Part shown: positions 1 to 8,692 of the stretch, one piece after another | Numbering within the stretch: position 1 is the stretch's first letter | Layout of the letters: the number at the start of each line of letters is the position of its first letter | Assembly (NCBI GenBank): GCA_002708715.1 | Contig: PAPB01000040.1 | Span: 1-46,411 of the forward strand | Direction: 5' to 3' | From: Fidelibacterota bacterium | GTDB taxonomy: Bacteria; Fidelibacterota; Marinisomatia; Marinisomatales; UBA1611 | DNA: 46,411 nt | Program-made: the position numbers and the translations under genes | Notes under the pieces: model-generated | Told to the model about the DNA's origin: nothing | Databases searched by the model: none | Seen by the model: the letters and a program-made list of their open reading frames with translations, nothing else

Positions 1-2
1 AC

Positions 3-107
3 CCAATCGATATTGAATATATTTCATGTGAATGCAGGAAATATTATAGCTATGTTAATGGGACAAAATTATTTGAAGGCAAAAATAGATTCAAGCCTAA
101 AAAATAA
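3..107 (+). CDS. C-terminal fragment of an unidentified protein (5' end outside the window)
   Basis: An open frame enters from the left edge and ends at TAA 105-107, giving 34 residues that include CECRKYYSYVNG and a basic tail (FKPKK). The two closely spaced Cys and the mixed composition look like real protein, but I do not recognise the family. It converges with the following minus-strand gene and overlaps its 3' end by about 11 bases. Nothing about function can be claimed from this tail. Confidence 0.4.
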   Translation, partial: PIDIEYISCECRKYYSYVNGTKLFEGKNRFKPKK

Positions 108-1182
108 GATGAATTGTACCGATACTTACCAAACCAACAAAGGCTGAAATAAAAAGTCCATAATAAAAAATCTGAAATCCAATTGAACGTAGCTTCTTAA
201 TATTAATTGAAATTCCAATAGCCGACATTGCAATAATTAGCAAAAATTTTGATAATCTACTAATTGTATCAATCAACATAGTCCAAGTTTCAAAATTAAT
301 TAAACCAAAAATGGATCCATTTTTTTCTAGATTGTAATCTCCAATTGTCCTTAGAATTACAAAAAAAATAAAACCCAAAATAAATAAAGGAAAAATTTGA
401 TACACCTGTTTACTAAAATTTGTTTTGAGCCCATTTAATTTGTTGTTTTGTATTGAAAAATATGGAATCACAATAATCATAAATGTATTTCTTACGAGTT
501 TTGTTACAGTTGATGTATCAAACGCTTCTGAAGAAAAAAACTGATCAGCATATATCATTCCTGCACCAGCAACTTGAGCAGTTTCATGTATTGAAGAACC
601 AAGAAATAAACCTGCAGAAATTGGATTTGAAGAAAAGAAAAAATGTGCTAAAAACGGATAAAAAAGCATCGCAAAAATTCCAAAAATTGTAATATTTACA
701 ATAGCAAAAGCGATTTCTTCTTTTTTAGCATGAATTACTGGTCCAGTAGCAACTATGGCGGTAGCACCACAAATACTTGTTCCAACACCAATCAAAGTGG
801 CCATTTTCGATGGAATACTAAAATAACTACGAGTTTTTTCAACTAAAATAATAGTAAGAATAATGCAAGGGGTAATCACAAGAATCCCTTTTAATCCAAA
901 ACTTAACATGTCATTTATCCCAAGCCGGATGCCCATGAGTATTATACCGGCTTTTAAAAAATATTTTATACAAATTTCTATTCCAATATTTGCTATCAAA
1001 GACATTTTTGTAAAATTCGCGACAATAATACCTGATAACAATGATAAGAAAATGGGAGATATCGGACTTTTATTAAAACCTAATAATTCTTTTCCAAAAA
1101 ACGCAGAAGCATTAATGCTAATAATCGCAATAATGATTGATGTTAAAATACCTATAAAAATATTTGTAGTTTTATTTACCAT
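97..1182 (-). CDS. YeiH/UPF0324-family membrane protein, putative sulfate/sulfite exporter
   Basis: A 361-residue integral membrane protein with about ten hydrophobic segments. It carries family-type motifs: GVGTSICGATAIVATGP near the middle (about residues 131-147) followed by a KKEE cytoplasmic turn, and GLFLGSSIHETAQVAGAG further on. These fit the UPF0324 family (PF03601), usually annotated as a putative sulfate exporter; the substrate has rarely been shown experimentally. The ATG start at 1182 lies just before the first membrane segment. It is divergent from mobA and the cysteine dioxygenase gene across a 228-base gap in which I see no clear operator. Export of sulfite or sulfate produced by cysteine oxidation is an inference from these neighbours. 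Confidence 0.8.
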   Translation of the reverse strand: MVNKTTNIFIGILTSIIIAIISINASAFFGKELLGFNKSPISPIFLSLLSGIIVANFTKMSLIANIGIEICIKYFLKAGIILMGIRLGINDMLSFGLKGILVITPCIILTIILVEKTRSYFSIPSKMATLIGVGTSICGATAIVATGPVIHAKKEEIAFAIVNITIFGIFAMLFYPFLAHFFFSSNPISAGLFLGSSIHETAQVAGAGMIYADQFFSSEAFDTSTVTKLVRNTFMIIVIPYFSIQNNKLNGLKTNFSKQVYQIFPLFILGFIFFVILRTIGDYNLEKNGSIFGLINFETWTMLIDTISRLSKFLLIIAMSAIGISINIKKLRSIGFQIFYYGLFISAFVGLVSIGTIHLIF

Positions 1183-1410
1183 GTTAATTTTTCTATGTTT
1201 TATATAAAATTGATTTTATTAATTGGATAGTTGCAAAAATAGTTGATCGCTAAATTATAATAATAAAAACAGCAATTAGGAGGATTTATAACTTATCATT
1301 GTAATTTAAACGGAATTATTAAATTATGTGGATTAAATTAATTATTTATGTTTAAAAAACTAATTAATCAATTTGAGTGTAATTAGTCTTTCTAAGGCAG
1401 AAATTCAAAT

Positions 1411-1995
1411 ATGGAATCTATTTCAGTATTTATACTAATTGGGGGCAGAAATAAACGCTTCGGAAGTGCAAAATGGGGTGCAAAAATCAATACCCATACG
1501 GTCATAGAGAGAATATTACGGACATGTGTAATTTTTGACAAAATATTTTTAATTGGGAAGAAACAGCCTAATGATCTGATTCATTTACCATTTTTAAAAG
1601 ACATGTTAGAGATCAATGCTCCTATTAATGGCCTATACACTGCACTTGAAAAAACTACCACTGATTGGATATTACTCCTTTCTTGTGATCTACCATTAAT
1701 TTCAAAAGACATATTATTAGAACTAATGAACAACATCCATAAATCAAAAAATATAATTATTCCTAAAGTTAATGGAAGATTACAACCTACTTGTGCATTA
1801 TATAATAGAAAATTAAAAAATTATTGCTTTAAACAAATAAAAAACCAAGAATTAAGTCTTACAAAATTTGTGATGAATCATGATTCCCATTATATAGACT
1901 TTTCAATTCAATCAGAAACATTTCTAAATATGAATACAAAAAATGATTTGAGAGCAGCTAAAAAAATACTAAGCTCAAAAATGTCTAGTAAATAA
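1411..1995 (+). CDS. mobA: Molybdenum cofactor guanylyltransferase (MobA-like)
   Basis: A 194-residue nucleotidyltransferase, the normal MobA length. The N-terminus has the LIGGRNKRFGSAK loop (variant of LAGGxSxRMGxxK) that binds GTP. CDLP in the middle supplies the metal-binding Asp (CDMP in many homologues), and QPTCALYN near residue 130 matches the usual QPLxALY element. The reaction transfers GMP from GTP to molybdopterin, giving the bis-MGD precursor in the cytoplasm. The start ATG is 11 bases after an AAGGCAG-like ribosome site. It is followed 11 bases later by the cysteine dioxygenase gene, so the two are probably co-transcribed. A related NTP-transferase role cannot be fully excluded because no other molybdopterin genes are in view. 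Confidence 0.8.
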   Translation: MESISVFILIGGRNKRFGSAKWGAKINTHTVIERILRTCVIFDKIFLIGKKQPNDLIHLPFLKDMLEINAPINGLYTALEKTTTDWILLLSCDLPLISKDILLELMNNIHKSKNIIIPKVNGRLQPTCALYNRKLKNYCFKQIKNQELSLTKFVMNHDSHYIDFSIQSETFLNMNTKNDLRAAKKILSSKMSSK

Positions 1996-2006
1996 TTATT
2001 GATATT

Positions 2007-2528
2007 ATGATTGAAAAATTAATATATGATTTAAAAAATTTTGCCAAACAAGATTTTCCTATTCCTGAAATGTCAAATCACCTTCAAAATCTTAACATTA
2101 ATGATAATAGTTTAAAAAAATATACTTTCATTGAAAAAAAATTTTACACTAGGAATTTGATACATCGAGAAAAAGATTTTGAAATATTACTTATTTGTTG
2201 GCCAGCCAAGACTAATGCTCCAATACACGGCCATGAAGGTGAAAAATGTTGGGCAAGAGTTGAACAAGGTAATCTTCAAATAGGAAATTATAAAGAAATA
2301 TCAAAAGTTCCATTAAAACTCAAATTAATAAATAAGCTGTCCTGCGATCCTGGTTTTTTAGATGGTCCAGCCGATATTCATTCTGTGGAAAATATTTCAA
2401 ATTCTCTTTCTACTAGCCTTCATATATATGCTAAGCCCTATGATGCTTGTGATATTTATAATACAGAAAAAAAATCTATTGAAAGAAAAAAATTAAGTTA
2501 TTACAGTATAGATGGTAAAACCTGCTAG
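2007..2528 (+). CDS. Cysteine dioxygenase type I family (thiol dioxygenase)
   Basis: A 173-residue cupin of the cysteine dioxygenase family. The iron-binding HxH is in PIHGHEG (about residues 72-78), the third His is in DIHSVENIS (about residue 128), and the KCW Cys directly after the HxH block is placed like the Cys of the Cys-Tyr cofactor in cysteine dioxygenases. The expected reaction is cysteine plus O2 to cysteine sulfinate in the cytoplasm. A 3-mercaptopropionate dioxygenase role is the main alternative. It lies directly downstream of mobA and ends two bases from the convergent rpiB gene. With mobA and the YeiH-like exporter it suggests a cysteine-to-sulfite/sulfate route. Confidence 0.82.
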   Translation: MIEKLIYDLKNFAKQDFPIPEMSNHLQNLNINDNSLKKYTFIEKKFYTRNLIHREKDFEILLICWPAKTNAPIHGHEGEKCWARVEQGNLQIGNYKEISKVPLKLKLINKLSCDPGFLDGPADIHSVENISNSLSTSLHIYAKPYDACDIYNTEKKSIERKKLSYYSIDGKTC

Positions 2529-2530
2529 AT

Positions 2531-2971
2531 TTACAAATTATCTAATTTCTCAACCCGCCTCTTATGTCTACCACCTTCGAATGGTACTTGAAGCCATAAA
2601 TTAATCACATCGTAAATATCCTGCTCATTTATAAATCGAGCACCAATTGATAGAATATTTGCATTATTATGCTCTCTTGATAAAGTTATTATATCTTTAG
2701 GCCCATTATAGAATACGGTAGCACGACATCCTTTGACTCTATTTGCGGCCATTGCTTCACCCTGGCCTGATCCTCCAAGTATAATCCCTCTACTTTTCTC
2801 ATCATCAGCCACAGATTGTGCACAAGGAAAAATAAAATCAGGATAATCATCTTGCGCATCATATTCATATGCACCATGGTCTTTCACATCATGTCCTTTT
2901 TCTCTAAGATAATTTTTAATTGAGTTTTTTAAATCTAAACCTGCATGGTCTGTAGCTAAATGAATTTTCAT
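2531..2971 (-). CDS. rpiB: Ribose 5-phosphate isomerase B
   Basis: A 146-residue LacA/RpiB-family protein interconverting ribose 5-phosphate and ribulose 5-phosphate. Family motifs are ATDHAGLDLK at the N-terminus and GGSGQGEAMAANRVKG in the middle. The catalytic Cys of the enterobacterial CGTG version is absent; the Glu in GSGxGE places it with the mycobacterial-type enzymes that use Glu as the base. The HNNANILSIGARF block near residue 100 is also typical. The start ATG overlaps the tkt stop by 4 bases (ATGA), so translation is probably coupled. It is the last gene of the long minus-strand run. Confidence 0.9.
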   Translation of the reverse strand: MKIHLATDHAGLDLKNSIKNYLREKGHDVKDHGAYEYDAQDDYPDFIFPCAQSVADDEKSRGIILGGSGQGEAMAANRVKGCRATVFYNGPKDIITLSREHNNANILSIGARFINEQDIYDVINLWLQVPFEGGRHKRRVEKLDNL

Positions 2972-4995
2972 AAAAGAGTATCCAGGTGATCTCTAATTTT
3001 TTTTTCTATTTTTTCTGGTGTAAATCCAAATTCCTTGGCCAGAACTTTCCCAGGGGCTGATGCACCATAATGGTCTATACCAATAGATAAACCATTTACA
3101 CCTGAAAATTTTTCCCAACCTTGAGTTATGCCTGCTTCCATCGTTACTCTTAAACAACCTCTAGACGGTATAATAGAAGACTTATATTCATCATTTTGTT
3201 TATCAAAGATCTCCATACACGGCATACTAATAACGCGAATATTTTTATCACTCATCAATTTTGATGTTTCAAGTGCCAAAGATACCTCTGAACCAGTGGC
3301 AATAAATATTAATTCTGGTGCCTTTTCACTATCATGAACTATATATGCCCCTTTCCTTACATTTTTATCTAAAATATCGTAACTGTGTTCAAGAACAGGG
3401 ACACCTTGTCTAGTTAACAATAAAGCACTAGGGGTATGCTTATTCTCAAGTGCAATTCTAAAACATACGGCTGTCTCTTTGGCATCTGCTGGTCTAAATA
3501 CATTTAGATTTGGTATTGTTCTTAGGGACATTGCGTGCTCAATAGGCTGGTGAGTTGGTCCGTCCTCCCCGACATAAAAAGAATCATGAGTAAACTCATG
3601 AATGACTCGAGTATTTTGCAATGCACCGAGCCTTAACGCAGGCCGTTCATAATCAGCAAAAACTAAAAATGTACCGCCGAATGGTATAACACCACCATGT
3701 AATGACATGCCATTCATCATGGCCGCCATTGGAAATTCTCGCACACCAAAAGGTATATTTCGACCAGATTGATTATTTTTAGAAAAATCTTTATATATTT
3801 TTGCAAAATTGCCTGTATAGTTTGATGGTTCTAAATCTGCTGATCCTCCAATGAGATTGGGTATTAGACTTGCAAATTTATCTAGAGTTGCCCCAAAAGC
3901 TTTTCTAGTTGCAAGAGATTCTCCATCTATAAAAGAAGGATAATCAGATTTAGGAATTCTATTATCAATGCAAATGGAGATTAGTGAAGAAGTCTCTTGT
4001 AATGATGCTAAATTATCTTTTTCAGCATTCCAAGATCTTACCATTGAAGAAAGTTTAGAGTATCTAGATTGAAAATACTCTTTGATTTCATCAGGATAAT
4101 AAAATTTTTCATTAGGAAGCCCAAGTTTCTCTTTAGTCCTATCAATCTCTTTTTGGGGTAGTGGAGCTCCATGGGTATTGTGATCACCTTCCATACTAGC
4201 GGTACCTTTGGCCATTATAGTATTACCTATAATTATGCTAGGACGATTATCTACCTTTGCTAAATCTATTGCTTCTTTAATCTTAGAATGATCATGACCA
4301 TTTATTTCTTGAACATGCCAATTGAAACCTTCAAATATTTTTTTATAATTAGTAGAGTCTGAGCGATTTGTATGGCCAGATATCTGTGCATCATTTGCAT
4401 CATAAAAAACGATTAACTTTGACAAACCTAGATGACCAGCCAGTGATGCAGACCCTAAAGCAACTGGCTCTTGAAGATCACCGTCGCTTGCAAGTACATA
4501 GGTAAAATGGTCAACTAATTTGGAAGCTTTTGAAGAGCTTTTTATAAATATATTACGTAGATAAGCTTCAGCATGTGCCATACCTGTTCCCATCGCAAAA
4601 CCTTGGCCTAGTGGTCCAGTTGTACACTCCACGCCAGCTATTTCTACTTCTGGATGACCTGGCGTATTACTATTTAATTGCCGAAAATTTTTTATATCCT
4701 CCAGATCTAGCCACCCAACTAAAAGCAATAAAGCATACTGCACCATAGACATATGACCACCAGATAATATGAAACGGTCTCGGTCAAACCATTCTGGATT
4801 TTTAGGGTCAAATTTTAAATAATACCGATAAAGCACATATGCAAAATCTGCACATGATAATGGACCTCCAGGATGACCACTATTGGCCTCTCTAGTAGCA
4901 TCCATTACTAATCCCTTTATTACTGCGATTGAATATTGATCTTTATCATCTTTTGACCATTGCGAAAAATTATCTATGTGTTGGTAAGTTTTCAT
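2968..4995 (-). CDS. tkt: Transketolase
   Basis: A 675-residue transketolase of normal length. Visible features include SGHPGGPLSCADF and GHPE near the N-terminus, and the thiamine diphosphate/metal motif starting GDGDLQE (about residues 172-178) and ending in the DAND block. Further on are GSADLEPSN, the pyrimidine domain with HDSFYVGEDGPTHQPIEH (about 480), and a C-terminal domain beginning near residue 540. It moves two-carbon units between pentose and triose/hexose phosphates in the cytoplasm. It is coupled to rpiB and lies 84 bases downstream of rpe on the same strand. Together these give the core of the non-oxidative pentose phosphate pathway; transaldolase is not in the window. Confidence 0.96.
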   Translation of the reverse strand: MKTYQHIDNFSQWSKDDKDQYSIAVIKGLVMDATREANSGHPGGPLSCADFAYVLYRYYLKFDPKNPEWFDRDRFILSGGHMSMVQYALLLLVGWLDLEDIKNFRQLNSNTPGHPEVEIAGVECTTGPLGQGFAMGTGMAHAEAYLRNIFIKSSSKASKLVDHFTYVLASDGDLQEPVALGSASLAGHLGLSKLIVFYDANDAQISGHTNRSDSTNYKKIFEGFNWHVQEINGHDHSKIKEAIDLAKVDNRPSIIIGNTIMAKGTASMEGDHNTHGAPLPQKEIDRTKEKLGLPNEKFYYPDEIKEYFQSRYSKLSSMVRSWNAEKDNLASLQETSSLISICIDNRIPKSDYPSFIDGESLATRKAFGATLDKFASLIPNLIGGSADLEPSNYTGNFAKIYKDFSKNNQSGRNIPFGVREFPMAAMMNGMSLHGGVIPFGGTFLVFADYERPALRLGALQNTRVIHEFTHDSFYVGEDGPTHQPIEHAMSLRTIPNLNVFRPADAKETAVCFRIALENKHTPSALLLTRQGVPVLEHSYDILDKNVRKGAYIVHDSEKAPELIFIATGSEVSLALETSKLMSDKNIRVISMPCMEIFDKQNDEYKSSIIPSRGCLRVTMEAGITQGWEKFSGVNGLSIGIDHYGASAPGKVLAKEFGFTPEKIEKKIRDHLDTLL

Positions 4996-5079
4996 GAAAA
5001 TTAAACTATTCTTATTAATAAAGATTTAATAGCTAATTAATAAAATTATCCTAAATCTATACATGGCATATTACTCACC

Positions 5080-5748
5080 TTATAGATTAGATAGTTTATA
5101 AAAATCTTCAATTGTTTGAACTGGGTTATTTGATTTAAACACTTCAGACCCTGCAACCAAAACATCTGCACCAGCATTCAAAACAGATTTTGCATTATGC
5201 AACTTCACACCTCCATCAACTTCAATGAGCACACGATCAAGACAGTTCTCAATTAAAAAAGACTTAATTAATGATATTCTTTCATTAGATTCTGGAAGAT
5301 AACCCTGTCCTCCAAAACCTGGCTCTACACTCATCACCAATACTATATCTACCTTATCTAGGATAGGTAAGATTTCTGAAAGAGGAGTATTAGGTTTAAT
5401 AGATACACCAACCTTACATCCGCAGGAACGAATAAGGTCAATAATATTTATAGGATCCTCTACCGCTTCAACGTGGAATGTAATATTATCAGCACCAGCC
5501 CTAGCGAATGGCTCAACAAGTGTCTCAGGATCAATTACCATCATATGCACATCCATAAATTTCTGTGTTTTTTTTCTTAATGATTTTACAACTGGTGGAC
5601 CGATAGTAAGGTTCGGGACAAATTGATTATCCATTACATCTACATGTATCCAATGTGCACCTCCTTTATCACAAATCTGAAGAGCGGATTGAAGATCAGA
5701 AAAATCTGCCGATAAAATTGATGGCGCTAATTTAAAATTATCAGTCAT
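5080..5748 (-). CDS. rpe: Ribulose-phosphate 3-epimerase
   Basis: A 222-residue TIM-barrel epimerase for ribulose 5-phosphate and xylulose 5-phosphate. All hallmark segments are present: APSILSADF at the N-terminus, HVDVMDNQFVPNLTIGPPVV (the DG of the usual DVMDG replaced by DN), DVHMMV, SVEPGFGGQGY and EVDGGV. The metal-binding His, Asp, His and Asp are all conserved. It is followed by tkt after 84 bases and preceded by the OsmC gene after 39 bases, so it may share the upstream operon. Confidence 0.96.
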   Translation of the reverse strand: MTDNFKLAPSILSADFSDLQSALQICDKGGAHWIHVDVMDNQFVPNLTIGPPVVKSLRKKTQKFMDVHMMVIDPETLVEPFARAGADNITFHVEAVEDPINIIDLIRSCGCKVGVSIKPNTPLSEILPILDKVDIVLVMSVEPGFGGQGYLPESNERISLIKSFLIENCLDRVLIEVDGGVKLHNAKSVLNAGADVLVAGSEVFKSNNPVQTIEDFYKLSNL

Positions 5749-5787
5749 TTTTAGATATGTAACTTAAATGAAACTGTAGTGTTTATT

Positions 5788-6189
5788 CTATGGATAGATA
5801 AATTTTATCGTTTCCTTTAAATTTTTATTTAGACTATTACTAACAGGACAAGTTAAAGCCGCACTTTCTAACTTCCGTCTAGATATTCTATCAAAATTTT
5901 CATTAAACATTATGTTTATTCTAATTTCCTTTATTCGTCTTGGCTTTGTCCCCATCATCTTTTCTACTTCAGCAGTGGTACCATCAAGGTTGATATGATT
6001 CCTATCCGCAACAATTCCCATAATAGTTAACATACAGGAAGCTAATGCAGTCGCAACTAGATCTGTAGGTGAGAATGCTTCTCCTTTACCTTGATTATCG
6101 ACTGGAGCATCCGTTATAAAAACATTACCAGATTGTATATGAACCGCCTCTGTTCTTAGATCTCCCTTATATATTACTTTCGATATCAT
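5788..6189 (-). CDS. OsmC/Ohr-family protein
   Basis: A 133-residue OsmC-like protein. The two conserved redox Cys are visible: LASCMLTIMG (about residue 52) and LTCPVSNSL (about residue 115), with the SPTDLVATALASC stretch typical of the family. OsmC/Ohr proteins reduce organic hydroperoxides with thiols; this one looks like the generic OsmC branch and not Ohr. The gene overlaps the stop of the upstream dipeptidase by 4 bases, so it belongs to the tail of the kynurenine operon. Aerobic kynurenine breakdown generates peroxides and quinone-like intermediates, which could explain its position, but that is inference. Confidence 0.85.
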   Translation of the reverse strand: MISKVIYKGDLRTEAVHIQSGNVFITDAPVDNQGKGEAFSPTDLVATALASCMLTIMGIVADRNHINLDGTTAEVEKMMGTKPRRIKEIRINIMFNENFDRISRRKLESAALTCPVSNSLNKNLKETIKFIYP

Positions 6190-7364
6190 TGCGATACCTC
6201 CCTAAATACACGTTTAAAATTTTCACCTAAAACTTTTCTTATTTCTTTTTTACTATATCCTCTATCAATAAGCATTTTAGTTAACGCAGGTAACTTGCCA
6301 ATATGCTCTATATTTTTTGGTAAGATCTCTACACCATCCCAGTCTGCACCTATACCAACATGGTTAATCCCAATTAAATTTTTGACGTAATCAATGTGAT
6401 TAACTACATCACTAAGATCAGGGACAATTGATTGATAATATGGTACAAGTTCTTCACTTACTTTATACCACCCCGCATCTGTATTTTCACCATATATTGC
6501 GCTTATTGAATCAATCAAAGACTTTTTTGATTCCTTAAGATATTTTTCTTTTTCAGCAAAGGCTGAATCAATATAGGTAGGATAAAAATTAATAAAAACA
6601 ACTCCACCATTTTTTTTAATCGCAAACAATTGATCATCTTTTAAATTCCTGAAGTGAGGACATAAATTATACACTGATGAGTGAGAAGCAATAATTGGTT
6701 TATTTGAAATATCTAATATATCCTTTACTGTCTGCTCCCCCGCATGTGAAACATCAATCATTATACCAAGTTCATTGCATTTGCGAATTACTTTTTTACC
6801 AAATTCAGATAAACCTATAAATGCTAACGAGTCTCTTTTTTGATTTTCATCCTTTGCTGATGTTGCCCAATCATTAGAATTATTCCAAGTCACACCTAAA
6901 TAACGCATGCCTCGATTATATAATTTTTCAAGTTTTTGCAGGTCATTTTCTATAGCGTGTCCCCCTTCTACACCAATCATACAAGAAAGGATATCTCTTT
7001 GATCATTAAATATAATATCTTGGTAGTTAAATGGAATAGCCCATTTCTCAGGTACCCTAGAACAAAGATTTTCAAGATGAGATATCATCTTATTGGCACG
7101 ATCAAAATATTTACCCTCGAATTCGGATGGGGAAACCCAAATCGAAAACACTTGTAAATCTACACCTCCTTGTTCAAATTTTTTTAGATCTGAATGACTC
7201 TCGGGTAAATTAGATAAAATATTTCTTCCTGACATAGATCTTAGTAATACATCGTTATGCGTATCTGCAATAAAAGATTTATGGTGAAAATCAGAAATAT
7301 CCGAACCGCATGAAATCAAGATCCAACAAATTAACCATACCTTATTTAATATATAATTTCTCAT
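6186..7364 (-). CDS. Membrane dipeptidase (peptidase M19), lipoprotein or exported
   Basis: A 392-residue M19 renal-dipeptidase-type metallopeptidase. A hydrophobic N-terminus ends in LISCG near residue 19, a plausible lipobox, so the enzyme is likely anchored facing the periplasm. Zinc-site motifs are DTHND (about 36-40), GVEGGHAIE (about 133), DVSHAGE and IIASHSS (about 205-230), and GIGADWDG (about 337-344). It should cleave dipeptides, including D-residue dipeptides. The start ATG overlaps the kmo stop by 4 bases. In this operon it may supply amino acids such as tryptophan from peptides; M19 relatives also act on other amides, so a pathway-specific amidase role is possible but unsupported. 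Confidence 0.85.
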   Translation of the reverse strand: MRNYILNKVWLICWILISCGSDISDFHHKSFIADTHNDVLLRSMSGRNILSNLPESHSDLKKFEQGGVDLQVFSIWVSPSEFEGKYFDRANKMISHLENLCSRVPEKWAIPFNYQDIIFNDQRDILSCMIGVEGGHAIENDLQKLEKLYNRGMRYLGVTWNNSNDWATSAKDENQKRDSLAFIGLSEFGKKVIRKCNELGIMIDVSHAGEQTVKDILDISNKPIIASHSSVYNLCPHFRNLKDDQLFAIKKNGGVVFINFYPTYIDSAFAEKEKYLKESKKSLIDSISAIYGENTDAGWYKVSEELVPYYQSIVPDLSDVVNHIDYVKNLIGINHVGIGADWDGVEILPKNIEHIGKLPALTKMLIDRGYSKKEIRKVLGENFKRVFREVSQ

Positions 7365-8692
7365 CGTATCGGACTCAATTTATTTTCAATATCTGCATAT
7401 AATTTTTTCTTTGTTATAATGCCTTCAATAAAAGAATCAATTAATTTAAATTGAATTTCCCCTCTCCTATATACTTCTGAATATGGTAATTCGTGGAAAG
7501 ATACCATAGAATATCTTGGGACAAACCGATCCCAAAACTTATTCTCTAAATCGAACTCTAATTGTCTTCTAATTTTATATTTTTGGTCATTGACCGAATC
7601 TCTCATCTCAACATAATTTTCTAAAGCCATATCTGCTATTGCGAAACCATTGGGGACTTGATTATCTGAAAATTTTGAGAATATTTCATCCCAGTCACCC
7701 TCATATCCTTTCACAAGAGAATTCATTACCGTACAATCTTGTAATGATGCATTCATACCTTGACCAAAAAATGGCACAATGGCATGAGCAGCATCTCCAA
7801 AAATTGCGGCAATCCCACCATAATGCCATTTATCACAATAAATAGTCGCTAATTTCCCAACAGGTCTTTTATGATATTCATCAGATAGATTAGGTATTAA
7901 TTCTTCTGCATCAGGAAAATAATTTTTAAAAAAATCCACTACCTTTTTTTCTGAATTAAGTGATGTAAAGCTATTATCACCATCCATGGGAAGAAATAAT
8001 GTACATGTGAATGATTGATCAAAATTTGGTAAAGCAATAAGCATAAATTGCCCTCTTGGCCATATATGTAAAGCATTTTGGTCTAATTGAAACCCGCTAT
8101 TATTATTTGGAGGGATTGTAAGCTCTTTATACCCATGCCCCAATGGTCTTTTAGAAAAGTGTATATCTGAATCTTTAATTATAGAAGCTCTTACTTTTGA
8201 TGATGCGCCATCGGAACCTAAAACTCTACAAAATGGTATATTTTTATTTTGAAAATTAAGTTTTGAATTTTCGAAATCAATACCTTTTAAATCATAATTA
8301 AAATGCAAATTTACATTTTCTTTACCTTCTGCGTGATCCATCAAAGATTTATTAAGTTTTGATCTTGAGACTGAATAAATAACTTCATTCTTTTTCTGAC
8401 CATAAGGTTGAATGTGAGTATTACCATCTGCATCATGAATCATCCGACCACTCATAGGGATCAAACTTGATTTTATTTTTTTAAAAGCCCCTATATCTTT
8501 TAAAGCTCTTATTCCTCTTTGAGAAAGGGCAAGATTAATTGAACGACCAGCAGATTGCGAATTAACTCTCATATCAGATCTAGATTCATATATATCTACA
8601 GGATAACCTAATTGTGATAAATAAGTAGCCATAACAGGACCCGCTAGACCTGCACCAATAAGAGAAAAATGGTCGCTATCTCTCAATTGCAT
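7361..8692 (-). CDS. kmo: Kynurenine 3-monooxygenase
   Basis: A 443-residue FAD aromatic hydroxylase converting kynurenine to 3-hydroxykynurenine with NADPH and O2. The FAD motif GAGLAG is at residues 13-18, followed by the acidic strand end YESR. RSINLALSQRGIRAL is typical of KMO, and FGDAAHAIVPFFGQGMNASL (about 297-316) is the second FAD motif. The C-terminal region has the KMO-type VPRYSMVSFHELPYSEV element. It overlaps kynU upstream by 17 bases and the dipeptidase downstream by 4, so it is clearly inside an operon. Identity is firm because of motif detail and the neighbouring kynureninase. Confidence 0.94.
   Translation of the reverse strand: MQLRDSDHFSLIGAGLAGPVMATYLSQLGYPVDIYESRSDMRVNSQSAGRSINLALSQRGIRALKDIGAFKKIKSSLIPMSGRMIHDADGNTHIQPYGQKKNEVIYSVSRSKLNKSLMDHAEGKENVNLHFNYDLKGIDFENSKLNFQNKNIPFCRVLGSDGASSKVRASIIKDSDIHFSKRPLGHGYKELTIPPNNNSGFQLDQNALHIWPRGQFMLIALPNFDQSFTCTLFLPMDGDNSFTSLNSEKKVVDFFKNYFPDAEELIPNLSDEYHKRPVGKLATIYCDKWHYGGIAAIFGDAAHAIVPFFGQGMNASLQDCTVMNSLVKGYEGDWDEIFSKFSDNQVPNGFAIADMALENYVEMRDSVNDQKYKIRRQLEFDLENKFWDRFVPRYSMVSFHELPYSEVYRRGEIQFKLIDSFIEGIITKKKLYADIENKLSPIR

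Noticed and set aside
863-1207. Plus-strand frames opposite the YeiH-like gene and elsewhere
   Set aside because: They lie within well-supported genes on the other strand, with shadow-frame composition.
1183-1410. Divergent gap before mobA searched for operators
   Set aside because: AT-rich with short imperfect repeats only; no copy of the Fur-like box or clear palindrome.
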